This document shows, in pieces, positions 48,807-61,239 of a stretch of DNA of 64,000 nt. Position 1 is the first letter of the stretch, and each line of letters starts with the position of its first letter. The translations under genes were made by a program, and so were the position numbers. A model generated the notes under the pieces. That model was not told where the DNA came from. It saw only the letters and a list, made by a program, of their open reading frames with translations, and made no database searches. The DNA comes from Wuchereria bancrofti (taxonomy: Eukaryota > Nematoda > Chromadorea > Rhabditida > Onchocercidae): contig SSBO01000003.1 of NCBI GenBank assembly GCA_005281725.1, forward strand, positions 6,262,495-6,326,494, given 5' to 3'.

Positions 48807-49729
48807 ATGGCTCATTCTGCTCAAAAAGGAAAAATTATCGCAGTGATAGGAGACGAAGATACTGTGGTCGGATTTCTGCTTGGTGGAATAGGTGAACTTA
48901 ATAAGGTTCATTTTGCATTTCTTTTGTGTTCATACCAAAAAGTTGTTTGGTGTAAATACTTAGTTTATTAAGCAAGTCAAAGCCTCACTTCATGGTTGTG
49001 GTTGACTATTATATTTCAACTTCTAAATCAAAATGTGTTTTTTATTTCAGGCTCGTCGACCAAATTATTTAATTGTGGACAAAAATACAACAGTTAATGA
49101 GATAGAGGAAGCATTCAAAGATTTCTGTTCGCGTGATGATATTGCGATAATTCTGATCAATCAACATATCGCTGAACAAATACGTTTTGCTGTTGATGAA
49201 TACACTGCCAGTATACCGGCCGTTTTGGAGATTCCATCGAAGGAAGCTCCTTATGACCCAACTAAGGTTATTTTCGACATTTACTCGTTTACGTCTTTCT
49301 GTAAAATAAGTTCACAATTGAAGTGGTGTAGCTTCTCCTCTGAATATTTTTGATAAATAACTGTTAGTGATTAATGCTAAAATGCTTAGAATTAGAAGCT
49401 GTTAGAATGCTTATCGCCTGCTAAAGCACTGAGTTCATTCCCAATTCTAAGTATGCCAAAAATAGTTTCTGACTTCATTATCTACTGCATCCTTTCGATA
49501 AAAATTTGTCTTGTCTTACTTAATTTCAAGGTTTTCTCTGTTCCCAGTACCTGGTTTCTATTAAGCAGTGGTTTTCCTGATATCGGTTACTAAGGCACTT
49601 GAATGTCATTTTCGGTTTCTTGAATAGATCTTGCTACTTCTTTGGATTTTCTACAAGTAGCAAGCATTTTTTCAGGACAGTATAATGAGCCGAGCCAGAG
49701 GATTGTTCAACCCAGATGATTTCCGTTGA
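48807..49729 (+). CDS. vha-9: V-type proton ATPase subunit F
   Basis: Subunit F belongs to the central stalk of the V1 sector and couples ATP hydrolysis to proton pumping into endomembrane compartments. Three exons give 122 aa: 48807-48905, 49051-49266 and 49676-49729. The chain has the family core: [20 protein letters not shown], then NYLIVDKNT, then [14 protein letters not shown], then [20 protein letters not shown], ending [10 protein letters not shown]. The size is that of the 14-kDa eukaryotic subunit. TTTTAG immediately precedes the ATG, suggesting the spliced leader is joined with almost no 5' UTR. The clpp gene follows on the same strand 0.99 kb downstream. Confidence 0.97.
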
Positions 49730-50717
49730 TTCTTAGTAGCTTAGTGTTTTTTTCCGCACGTCTCATTCCATACTGATATATTTTGATTTGTAATTTGATG
49801 AGTTGATTTTTCAGTGGTTTTGTTTCTTCTCGAAAAATTACCTTAAAAATGGTTGTTTTCGGAAATGACATCAATTTCAGAGTAGACCTCCTAATGTTGT
49901 GTTTACATTTGCATGGATTTTGCAAATTTTTGTTTTATATGCTTAGTTTGGTAGCTTAATAATGTTTTTGAAGATTATATATAGAGATAAAGCAGTCATT
50001 GTCACTTTTGTGGTTAACGAAGCAAAACTATCTTGCAGTGAACAATTCATATTTTTGTTATTGTATTTTCAATTCTTTTTTGATAGCTGGTCACTGCTGT
50101 AGAATCTTGGAATAACTAGGAGTAAAGTAAATGGTTATTGGAATTCGAATAGAGTTGTCTGTTAAGATTGATGATAATGACTAATAGCAAATTAGAGGTG
50201 TGAACTTGTCTTTTATAATGTGAACTAGTTGCAAGTTTCGAAACCGTTTTGTTTCAGTTTTTATTGAAGATAAGACAGGGAAAAGAGTGATTAGAAGAAT
50301 TTATTGCTGATATATTTCATCTTACTTCTCTCCGTGGTCCTTTTTCTCGAGATTTATTATACCTCGGGGATGCAAAAACAGAGCTTTCATAGTATTATTT
50401 TCAAATTATACATAAGTAATGAGTGGTTGTCTGTTATTTTATGCTTGTTACTTGGGCAGTCCTTCCGGGATTTTCGAATATTAAAACGTTTTTTATATTT
50501 CCGGTCTTAAGTATAGTATTAATCAAGACGTAATATAACATTCTGGAGGGGTCTATAGCAAACGAAGAGGATTCCGTACCATTCTCAACTCGCTAGATTC
50601 ATATAAATTCTCCTACGTGGATCTGACAAACAGAAATCATCCCAATTTTTTGCTTCTATAAAAACTGTCGGGAAAGCGATATATCCCTTTGTCATATAAA
50701 ATGAAAATAATTTCAGA
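49730..50717. other. gap between vha-9 and clpp-1
   Basis: This holds the 3' UTR of vha-9 and the promoter of clpp-1. It is AT-rich. A TTTCAG at 50711-50716 lies one base before the clpp ATG, so the message may be trans-spliced. No gene is supported. A frame at 50304-50510 has no motif. Confidence 0.55.
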
Positions 50718-52251
50718 ATGAAAGGATTATCGTTTATTCGACAATTATTTTCCCACCGACATTTGCATATTTCTTTACTTAGGCAACAGACGATACCAAT
50801 GGTGGTCGATCAGGATGGCCGTATTGAAAGAGTTTATGACATTTATTCACGGCTGCTCAAAGATCGTATTGTTTGTGTAATGACATCGGTCTGTTATTAT
50901 AATTGCTTGTTATAATTTATTCTTCACTCACATTTATTTTTATGACGTCACATAGATGCTGGATGATAGCTTCAATCCATTTTTTATCATCTCTTTATAG
51001 AGTGACTATTTAGTTAGCATATAATTTTCATAGCATAGTTCAATAATGACATCTTGTTAGATGAGATGAGAAGGAAAAGCACTTGTTTTCTAGTTATACA
51101 AATAGACTGTTTTTTAGATAAATGATCAGGTCGCTGCTTCTATTATTGCACAGCTTCTCTTTTTACAAGGTGAAAGTGCGAAGAGCACTATTAATATGTA
51201 TATAATGTGTCCTGGTAAGTAGATCGTTTTGTATTTATTTTGTTTTTTCCTTCTCAAATTAAGCCTTAACTTTAAATTCAAGCCTATTTTTAGGTGGCAG
51301 CGTGACTGCTGGCTTAGGTATTTATGACACGATGCAGTATATCAGCGCTCCAGTAGCAACTTGGTGTATTGGCCAGGTGATTGGTTTGTAACGGTTGTCT
51401 AATAAACTTCAGTTTTCATTTTTCTTTAATAAATTGTGGTTTTCTTCTTCTCTTTTCCGATTTTTCATTCGTATATGCGCTGTTTACTTGGACCAAAGAG
51501 CTGATTATCCGGTGATCAATCCCTGAAATTCTAGGCTGCAAGTATGGGTAGTCTTCTGCTGTCTGCTGGTGCAAAAGGGATGCGCACATCGTTGCCCAAC
51601 GCTCGCATAATGGTTCATCAACCTAGTGGTGGTGCAGAGGTACACATTTAGTATTTGGTTTGGATTCTTTATACTTATTTCATTCACCTGCTATATCATT
51701 GATCCTAGAAATTTAAATATCTGGCAGCCTAATTGGGTTGCGAATTTTTTTATTGATTTTCTTAAGGGCCAAGCATCCGATATTTTGATTCGAGCCGAAG
51801 AAATTGGTAGACTCAAAACACGGTTGAACAACATTTATGCCGTTCATACAGGTAAAGCTTGTTCAACATATGTAACTGTATTCTTTTAATTACAATAATA
51901 TTTCTGTCTGTGAGAGAAATTTAGTTTTTCTCTTGAGAATAGCTATGCTTTTCGATTTTAAAACTTGCCTTAATATTAGTGTTTTGTGAATAGGGAGTAA
52001 CTTAAGAAGTATTATGCATCCACTACTAGTTTTTAATAAAATTTAAGATTTGTTTCCGTCTCTTTTGAACGATAGTAGAGGCTAATTTTGTTATCTAGTG
52101 AGTACCTGTAAACTTTCTTGTCATCGTATTTGCAGGACAGAATATTGAAATAATTGAGGAAGCACTAGATCGCGATCGATATATGAGTCCGGAAGAAGCC
52201 AAACAGTTCGGTATAATTGATCAGATAGAGACTTCTGCATTTGATTTGTGA
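50718..52251 (+). CDS. clpp-1: ATP-dependent Clp protease proteolytic subunit, mitochondrial
   Basis: Serine peptidase that forms the tetradecameric chamber working with ClpX in the mitochondrial matrix. Six exons give 218 aa: 50718-50888, 51118-51214, 51294-51376, 51535-51639, 51767-51851 and 52136-52251. A basic, hydrophobic N terminus of about 25 residues ([17 protein letters not shown]) fits a mitochondrial targeting peptide. Then comes [20 protein letters not shown] of mature ClpP. The catalytic triad is intact: Ser120 in GQAASMGS, His145 in MVHQPSGG and Asp194 in DRDRYMS. The usual NSPGG oxyanion strand reads MCPGG here, so the Asn-Ser before PGG are Met-Cys. The donor of exon 1 is weak (GTCTGT). 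In C. elegans clpp-1 and vha-9 are, as I recall, near neighbours (ZK970.2 and ZK970.4), so this pair looks like conserved microsynteny. Confidence 0.97.
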
Positions 52252-55200
52252 TTTTATTATATTTTTTGTTGCTTTTATATTATATGTGGTTTTCTGAGCA
52301 CTAACTGTTGGCCCAGTCATTATTCATTTTGTGATTGACGAGAAATGTCAGTCCTCTTGAAGGAATGGTATTTTTTCATTGGTGGATCCTCTGTAAATAT
52401 TTGTCTTCGGTCACGAATGATTAAAATAAAATTTATCAAACAGAGTCAATTTATTACGACGAAAGTGACTTAATCTTGTATGAAATGCCGGATGTGGACT
52501 CAATGTTATAAGGAGATAGGCACAGAAAATGGAGATCGCCATGTAATTTAAGTTTCAACTGTTATTTTCAAGACCGAAACATTTTTTTATTTGCGCATGC
52601 TTGGTGTCGCTTGGTGGTTGCTTGTTCATATGTTCTACATTGACGTTCAAAAAACAGTTGAGAAATGACACGTCATGGTGTGAAGTGTCCCGGTTCTATT
52701 CAGAAATTTTTTAATTTGTAGGGATGAAGATATGAATAATTGTTCCAAGGTAGTCCTTTTATCATACAAATATTATTGGTTCATAAGATTTTAACAGTAG
52801 TTATTGGGAAGCAAAGCGATCCATACGGAAATTACAGATTTGGTAAGCACTGCAGGACGACAGTTATCATCTGTTGGCAATACACAAAGACGATGACATT
52901 GGTGAAACTGATAAGATAAGGAGGAGAAGGGCTGCTTTTTGGTTTGTATAGGAAGCATAAAGAAGGGAGGAGGGAGATTGAAGTGCTACAAGGAAGCAAG
53001 CAAGCAGTCCGTTATATGTTTGCAAGTGATGATACTGTTGACGTGTCTCTCTTCTGCATGACACCTCTGTACCGTACTTCGCTTCACTTCAGTGCTTAGC
53101 ATTGAACTGTGCATAAAATCCAATCATTCCTTATAGTGATATTATGCACATTTTCATGCAAAGCATTCAAGTTTTCAAATGTTCTTCCCCTCTATCTTTC
53201 AACAATTTACCTCTTCACGAGACTTCTCTTTAGCATTCATTCTTTTGGTAAGTCTCTTATTTGCCGCTCCATTTCAATCTCTGAATTATTCACATCCATC
53301 AAAATATTTCATCCCTTCAAACCGAACTATTTAAAACAAACGGTGAAATGAACAACATTCTCAAGAGCAGATAGTATGCATTTTTGCACCTTGCATGCTG
53401 CTCTCTATTCCTGGTGCATATATAAGCCTGGCTAGGTTTTGGTATATTTGATCAATAGATAGTTGTGCAATGTGCAATGTGTTTCATGTAAGCCTTGTTA
53501 CATTAGCGCTTAATATTCTTATTCTTTACAACACAAACAACAATTTCGTTTTTGTTCAAGAATAGCAGTTGAATGCATTTCAACTCAATTTTGTGGTGGA
53601 AATTAACCTCTATCACCACGGTATTAGGCTCTATCTGACACTTTCACATCATCAAAAGGCAATTGTTTGATTTTTATGTTATACATCATCAATATACTGC
53701 TTTCAAATATTTTTGAAAGCTGAGCAAAAAATTGATTATAATTTCATATTTATTTGACGGTAGGATGATTCACTCATCTTACTTGAAAACCTGACATGGA
53801 ACATCTCATCGATTTCAAGATATAAAGTGGATAATAAATCGGCAATGTCCTGAAATTGATGGATGCTTATTTGGAAATTTATTTGAAAAAGTTGATGCAA
53901 TGCTATCATGAAATTGGATAGAAAATGAAAATAGCAATTTAACTGTTTGATAAGTCTTGATAAGTGGGTTAGCAACAACATCTTCACCATATATTTCGGT
54001 GTCATTAACATTAGCGCATCACTGGCAAAATGATTTCCGCTTGTCAAAAATTATTGAAATTTAGAGTAATTGTTTCGAGTTTGTAATATCTTGAAATCTT
54101 GCTTTATATTAAGTTATAACGCTGGATTTTGCTTAGAATGAATTCAAGTAAAAAAAAATTATATACCACATATGATACAACCTATAGATCCTTTCCACAC
54201 ACCTTCCCCTCAGTTACTTGCAATATTTCTGATATTTTACTGTATGAAGGCTTAGTCCCACTCTACTCTCCGCCACCAAAGGCAATATATGAACCCTTTT
54301 AGCGCTAAAATTTCAATTATCATTTCTGCCAATCAACTAGTGTTCATTTTGTTATAAATACCAACATTACTCATTCATACCTGCTGCCATTTGGACTTTG
54401 ACGTCTCATTTTATTCCTATATTTACAGATCTTCAAATCCCTTCACCACATGTTTCTTTTGTCCAGTCAAACATCATGAAGGCTGTTTCATCAAAAGTGA
54501 GTTTTATTGAATTTGATTACTTGACAGAGTAAACATAACTTAAAATTATATTTAGATATTTGGATGGGAATATATTCAACACTTTTTAATTTAAGAAATT
54601 TGAAAAATAAGGCTTGTGTATATAGATATATGTATGTGGGAAAATATAACACTGAACCAAATTGTAGAACAAATATTGAAAAACACAGTATTATTTGAAA
54701 AAAGATATGACAAAGCCAAGTGATAATGTGATAAAGATTCATACAGAAAATCAGTGTACGGAAACATTAAATATATTAGTGAAATATAATATATTATAAC
54801 TTAAATATTGAAATATCAGAAAATGAAATTAAAAACCCGGAAAGAGACGGAAGGAAATTTAGGTCAAAGCTCCACAGTAATGTACAAAGCTAAAATGAAT
54901 AAAATTACCACAAATAGATTTCAAACAAGAGAATTATTTTTCAAGAAAAAAAATCCTTGCATAAATGGTGAGCTGGGCATACAAGATAATATATATCAAA
55001 CAAAAATTTTTCTCATCATTTGTTAGTTTAGCTGAATATCACTTTTCTCAATGAAAGATTTTTTTGTAAAGAATGTTACGAATTGCTTACGTATAAAAAG
55101 ACCCCTCCCAAAATCTTGGAGCATACATTATATTTAGTGAAATATATAATGAAATATGGCAGTTTAAAACTTATTCTACTTTATAAACGAATGAATAAGA

Positions 55201-55607
55201 TTGCGAAGTTTATCACATAAATTCCATTATTCAAACCCATCTGTTGGACTAAGTCGTAAGAATTTATTACATTTTTAACACTGATAAGTAAATCGATATC
55301 AACAGCTGAAAAAAAAATATATTTTCATCTCTGGTGACTTTAGGTCTGGACATTTTATGCTCTAAACGCAGCCAGGTCTCGATAATATTAATTCATCTAC
55401 AGCCGCTTTAGCAGTCATTGTGATGTTCAGGACGCTGTCCATACGCTGATGTTGCCAAAATTATCGGAACAAGTGTTAGCTTAAACAGTACCTTATATAA
55501 CGCATTCCTCGGTGCTTAATAGCACATGAGATGCAGATGCATTTCCGCAGCACTTACAGATATAATACTTACGTTAACCATTACTTCACTATTGAATGAA
55601 CAAATTT
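52252..55607. other. 3.4-kb gene-poor region
   Basis: This lies downstream of clpp-1 (+) and of the TBC gene (-), so it is a convergent intergenic region. The sequence is AT-rich with frames in several registers (for example 52867-53064 -, 53109-53351 +, 53736-54047 -) that show no family motifs, no paired splice sites and low-complexity content. I see nothing supported. Confidence 0.45.
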
Positions 55608-58600
55608 TCATCCTTCGCTGGAATCAGAAGAATCACCCAGTGATAGAATCTTACACACATGAATTGGAAGTTTGTCTTGACTGGCCGCAAGTTGATGAAA
55701 TATAGCTTCTGCTGAAGTTAACGTATCATTCAAATCAATATGCATCGATAGATCGTTTACATGCTGAAATAATGGAAAGAATCTAAATATTTATGATATT
55801 TCTGAAAATTTCCTACGATTTTTAAACACCAAAGCAACAAATTTTTATGACAGCAATTTGCAGAAGAGTAAATATTAAATATAATTGTTAGAGAGGTTTA
55901 ATTAACAATTTTTCTAATTCAAGAGAGCTTGTAATTTTTCTGACTTGATATGGTTTATATTATCACAATCCACTGAATTCAATATTAAAATGTCAGTTTT
56001 TGAGATGTCAAAATATTAAGGAAAAATGAAACTAGCCTTAAGAATTTCTGTCAAACCAAACTTGTTTTCAATGATGAAATTCATTTGCTGATCAAGGATT
56101 GCTACACAAATTAAGAGATGGAAATTTGAACATGGTAAATCGGTCCACAAAACCTGAAGAAATGCATTGTATTAATACACGGGATACATGAAAACTGAAT
56201 TAAAAGCATTAACCTCCCATAACCGCATAATATCATCGAAGCAAAATTCTCGTTTGAATACAACCAGCACCCAACGAAAACAGAAGTACATGTCATCAGA
56301 ATTATGACTTTCTGCAAAAAAAAAAAAAAAAATAAAGAACTATATGAAAAATGTCTTTGAGGAAAAATAATCAATTTCAATACATAAATAGCAAAAATAA
56401 ACAATAACTCATACAGATGAGTTCATAAAATATTCAAACTGAAAATCGAAATAGCGAACCTAAATAATTGGCTAATCTGGGATTAACAACCATAAGGAGG
56501 TCGCGCAAATCCATCAACTGCTTTTTAATAGCCGACTGGTCCAACTCGAAATTTCTGTGCTGTAAATAACAAATTTGTGACAAAAACTAAGCACTTCAAT
56601 TAAACTATATTGGAGAGTGTTAGAAGTTTTGATTCCTGTTTGTTATTTTATTATTCGACAGAGGAAAACTATAAAATGATCTAACATAAAATAATCATCT
56701 GGTCAAAAAGAGAAATCATATTCTTACAAAACTTGGATAGTTAGAAATTACGTACAGTTGTGACCAACACTGAAAAGCCAAAGAAAACTAAACTAGTCAA
56801 GTCTTGCATGTTTGCATTATAAAACTGGAAACGGATGAAACATAACTTCAATCATTTATTAAAAAGATAATGAAATCAAAATGTTACCACTCTTTTTAAC
56901 AACCCAACAAAAGCCCAAAAGGCGTGAACTTCATTCTGCAGCACAACAAGCAAAGGAGAAAGAAAATCACTCATTCCCTGCACATAACCTAAAACATTAT
57001 TGGATAATGTCCAAAAAAAAAAAAAAAAAAACATATGAATTAAAGATTCATTATAGTCATTATAGCTTTTTCTTGTAAATCCGTGCTTTTTTTTTCGAAT
57101 GAACAATGAAAGGAAAAGCATAAATATAGAAATATATGCTACAGTGAACTAACCGAGGTCAAAATTATACATACAATACGTCATTAAGATGTCATTGAGG
57201 AGTACGAGATTACCGTTATTACAACCGCCAAAGAAAGCATGTGTACGATCTGTTCGTGATACATCCTTATCTAAAAATAACACAAAAGATCAGTTGAAAG
57301 GATATAGGTTTAAAAACTAATAGTAACACACGACAATAAATTTATAAGCCAAATATATAAAAAATATATCTAAAAATGCAAACTATGATAAATCGCCTTA
57401 TAAAATACCAATTAAAGCTTTGCGAGCAGCAAATTCACTAAATCTACTTTCTTGATCCTTGCTTATCGTTTTCCACTGTAGCTTCATGCGATAGTAATCC
57501 TCCGAAAGCGTTTTGTGTATCTTAAAAATAATTTTGTTTTATGAAGAGAAAAGAATTAGAGAACAATTTGTTGAACTGACTTAAAAGATTTCTCTGAAAA
57601 TCAAAGAAGTAAACACACAAGCAAAAAAAAAAAAAAAAAAAAATGGCCCAAAATAAATGACATAAAATTGAAAATCCAAATAATTACAGTTTCATTCTGA
57701 GCAGAGGATTTTTTCCAATCATACACACCGAGAAGATACTTCCACGCTTCCTTCCTTAACGATGGATCCAGACCACCACGAAAGATCAATACTTTTAATG
57801 AATGAACATCTCTGATAGAGCCATTAGGCATTCTAAATATTCTCATTTCCAACAGAAGTCAAAAAACCACAAATAAAAGCAGCTTTTGGAAAACGAACTA
57901 TAAATCTGACTAAATCATGCCAAAATTACGCGAGTTCTGCTTACTTATACTTTTGCCAGAGTGCTTCGGTCAGTGGTTGTTCCCTTGTAAATTCTGGACG
58001 TTCTGGCAATTCCAAATGTGTTATAAGTTCAAAACCCGCATCATCATGCGACCTATAAAATTAATGAGTTTGAAATGAGATCTGCAAAAATAAATGAAAA
58101 AATCGAATAAAATTTGTCGAAACAATTACCTTAGAATGCCTGCTGCTTCATCTTCTTTTTCTCTTAACTCCCTCATTGCTCTGATTTTTTCTTCTGCGCT
58201 CACCGCATCTGATTCCAGTATAGAAGGTATAACCTTCAAAATAGACAATTCAGTATGAAATGAATGAAAGTGATGATTTAAAGATTTTAAGCTTGTTATT
58301 ATATAACTTTTTTACACTGTCATGTCCACAGTTCAAATCCGGAAATCAGAGTATAGTGTGAGAGTGGCAACGATAGCAGCAAAGAAAGAAGCAAATTTTC
58401 TTTGATATATGGTTTAATATAGTATTTTAACAAAGTGGAAAATAATTTCTAAATGTACCTGTTCCTGGACAAATGTTGCAACTTTCCCAAGCCCTGTCAT
58501 TGCTGTTGCGTACGGTTGTGCCATCATACGCTATAACAGTAAATTAAATGTGAAAATGCCTGAATTCACAATGTAATTCTTTCATAAAACTAAAGATAAT

Positions 58601-60538
58601 AAAGATAACCAAGTTGTAAAATATGAAATTACCGAGAAGAAATCACTGTTCAAATCCAAAATGGAGACAGACTGTTCCAAAGCTTCAAGGCGTTCATCCG
58701 TAAAAAGTACCAAATTTGCTTCTCGAGCTGAACGTTTCAATGTAGCATATCTAAAACTTGCAAAAATAATAAGTGTATGTTTAAGTCACAAATGATTAAG
58801 AAAATATTACCTTTGTAAGTTATCAGTAAAGGAAGATATACCACCTTGACGAAAATACAGTGGTGTATAGCCCGAACCATCTTTACCGATAAACCGTACC
58901 CAAGGATATCCTTCAAAAATGAGTCATAATACACACAAAAGCAAAACAGACTTACTAAGTAACTCACACAGATTCCATTAACTGCTCTACTGATTAGAAG
59001 TCGAGATTAAAAAATACTGTGATTTATAGAAACTCAAAATAAACCAGGATTTTTCAACAAACAATAGCCAAAAAGTTAAATATTTTCAATTTTAACAAGC
59101 AGAATTCATTTTGGAAAAAATACCTTTCTTGGGTTCAACACATTGAAATGATCGCAAATCTTTAATATCAACTGAAAATTTTAGCTTATTTATATAATCT
59201 CGACGTGATTCGCCACTATCTGATGATGTTGAAAGATTTTCACTGTCATCCTCCGCTGCAAGGACCCAACCATCTTCTTCCATAGGAACCCATTCAATCA
59301 TCACACCACATGGCTGAAAATAAAAAATTTTTTGATAAAAACAACTCTATTTCATTCCCGAAAGCAACGATCAAATGAATACGAGATAAACTGCACAAAC
59401 TTTTTCAAGTAACGATAATTTCCCACTGATGTAACAGTCTTCTGTTTCTTCACTTTCCACAACTCGTTTTGCAGCAACTCCTTGAAGCGTAAAAGCCTCC
59501 TAAAAGCATTCAGCGTATTTTCAAAAAGTCATTTACCAAAACCACCCTTTCTTCCCTCACCAAAAAAAAGTTTTAGGGAATGACCGCACAACAAATAAGG
59601 AAACTAAGGCAAGGCTGAGCTTATGAAAAACTTTCCTCCAAGAATGAACTAGAACACGCACCGCCATCATACTACCCACTTCTTTTAGAAGAATTATGTC
59701 AATTGTCTCAACTGTATGCATCAACTACTGCAAAATCGTTTAGATATTTTCAAGTCAAAATGAAAATACATTTCGTGAACCACAGCAGTGAGATTGAATC
59801 CTCAGTCAATCTTGTATGAAACTAGCAAGTTAGATGAATGCCTAAGAAAGGGACATTGTTATAACAGTAATCTAGCAAATAACAGTATTTTTTCATATAT
59901 AAAACATGAAACTGTGACTGACACGTGTAATAAATGAAGAGTGAACGCTTGTCACATCGTCCAAAGCTTCCATTGTCATCACTCCTTTTTTCTTCTGATA
60001 ATGTCGATACACAAGATATGCAGGAATCATCAACAACTGATCAAACCAAGATTGCTCCTTTAAAAAATAAAATGAACACACGACAACCCCAGTAATTGAT
60101 GGTTTTGTTGCCCATCATTTACTGATTGTTCCCATCTAATACTAGTGAATGATTATTTGTCAATCTTATCACTTTTACCCATTTTACGTCATGGTCATTT
60201 CAGAGCAAACAGTACTGTCATCTTCATTTTTTAGCTGCTTCTAATAACTCTATTATCATGTCAAATAATTCCCAAAAGTGTTGTATAAGTAAACTTGGTG
60301 TTCACGTGGAATAGTTCGTATCAAATAACAAAAATACATCAAACAGGAAAGCAAAAGATTTTTTGCTTGAAATATAGTTCGAATTTCGGAAATTTTTTAA
60401 AGTTTTGAAGCAAAAATTTACGCCTAGATGGATATGATATATATACACATACATACATACATACATACATACATACACACACACACATACACATAAATGC
60501 ACCAGCCGTGAAAGAGTGGATTCAGGGTCGTCGTCCAT
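55608..60538 (-). CDS. TBC-domain Rab GTPase-activating protein (TBC1D15/17 type)
   Basis: Predicted GAP for Rab GTPases; vertebrate TBC1D15 acts on Rab7 at late endosomes and mitochondria. Seventeen exons give 635 aa: 60538-60503, 60057-59923, 59499-59401, 59313-59124, 58910-58811, 58750-58633, 58530-58459, 58233-58130, 58052-57945, 57832-57688, 57520-57409, 57270-57154, 56988-56888, 56559-56460, 56311-56214, 56153-56037 and 55763-55608. The N-terminal half has the family's regulatory region (IEWVPMEEDG, YPWVRFIGKDGSGYTPLYFRQ). The TBC domain starts at IFRGGLDPSLRKEAWKYLLG. It keeps the arginine finger IxxDxxR (Arg412) and the glutamine finger in GYVQGMSD (Gln449), so catalysis is expected. 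YFCFRWVLVVFKREF and RLWEVLWTDLPC follow. The penultimate intron begins with GC rather than GT (AAG|GCTAGT). The first two exons rest on phase and open frame only. Confidence 0.9.
60446..60494. repeat. (CATA)n/(CA)n microsatellite
   Basis: About eight CATA units pass into a short CA run and CATACACATA. It is in intron 1 of the TBC gene model, next to the donor of the first exon (60503). On the minus strand it reads as TATG/TGTG, directly after the donor. Confidence 0.95.
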
Positions 60539-61239
60539 TGGACGCAATAATAATTACAACAGTAAATCGATTGCCGCGTTGCTGGTCGCAGCGCGGCAAA
60601 CAGCATGGAAGGATGTGTGTAAAAGTGTGACGAAGTGATTTGTCGGTTTGGGATGATAGATGTGCGGGATTGGCGGTACTCAGTCATCTACCTTTTCTCC
60701 TACAAAACTACGAGAGTGTCACGTGGTCCTGTTTATTTCCCAGTACCAATTATCCTCTAATCCTTTTTATTTATGATTCGTAATATATTACCGTTTAGCA
60801 CTTCTCTCTTTGCATAAATAATATTTTCTCTATGAATGTTAAAACATTACACTTAAATATTGTTGGTTTTTGATAATCACAGTTCCCAGTTTTTACTCTA
60901 TATGCATCTCCATTTTGCCTTTGTTTTTCTTTACGTTTCTCAGAAGGCGAATACTTCAGGTAAATTAGACAGATATCATCATGTGCTCCGTTTTCATCAC
61001 ATCATGAAGTTATTGATGTGCTGACATCGCAGCAAAGACTTTTCCATTTCCAATGCAGTTTTATTTTGTAATTTCTCAGTCGAATGTAATTTTACTTCAG
61101 ATTTCCAGTTATTCCAGTTTTAATTGTCGTTTTATTTTGCAGATTGTCTTTTCCTATTTTTGATAATCCGGCAGATCCTTTCATTAATTTCCGTATTGCT
61201 ATTTGGTGGTACCATCGATGTATGGAAAAAGGAACAAGT
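60539..61239. promoter_or_regulatory. divergent promoter region TBC gene / RNF11-like gene
   Basis: The 5' ends of the TBC gene (-) and the RING gene (+) face away from each other over 701 bp. A less AT-rich block at 60540-60680 (CCGCGTTGCTGG, GCAGCGCGGC) next to the TBC start looks like a core promoter or 5' UTR. TTTTGCAG at 61134-61141 gives an acceptor about 100 bases before the RING start codon. Confidence 0.5.

Noticed and set aside
50304..50510. 68-codon hydrophobic + strand frame between vha-9 and clpp-1
   Set aside because: It could mimic a membrane peptide but lacks splice or start context and comes from T-rich DNA.
53736..54047. 103-codon - strand frame
   Set aside because: No motif and no neighbouring exons. 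Its composition follows the local AT content.
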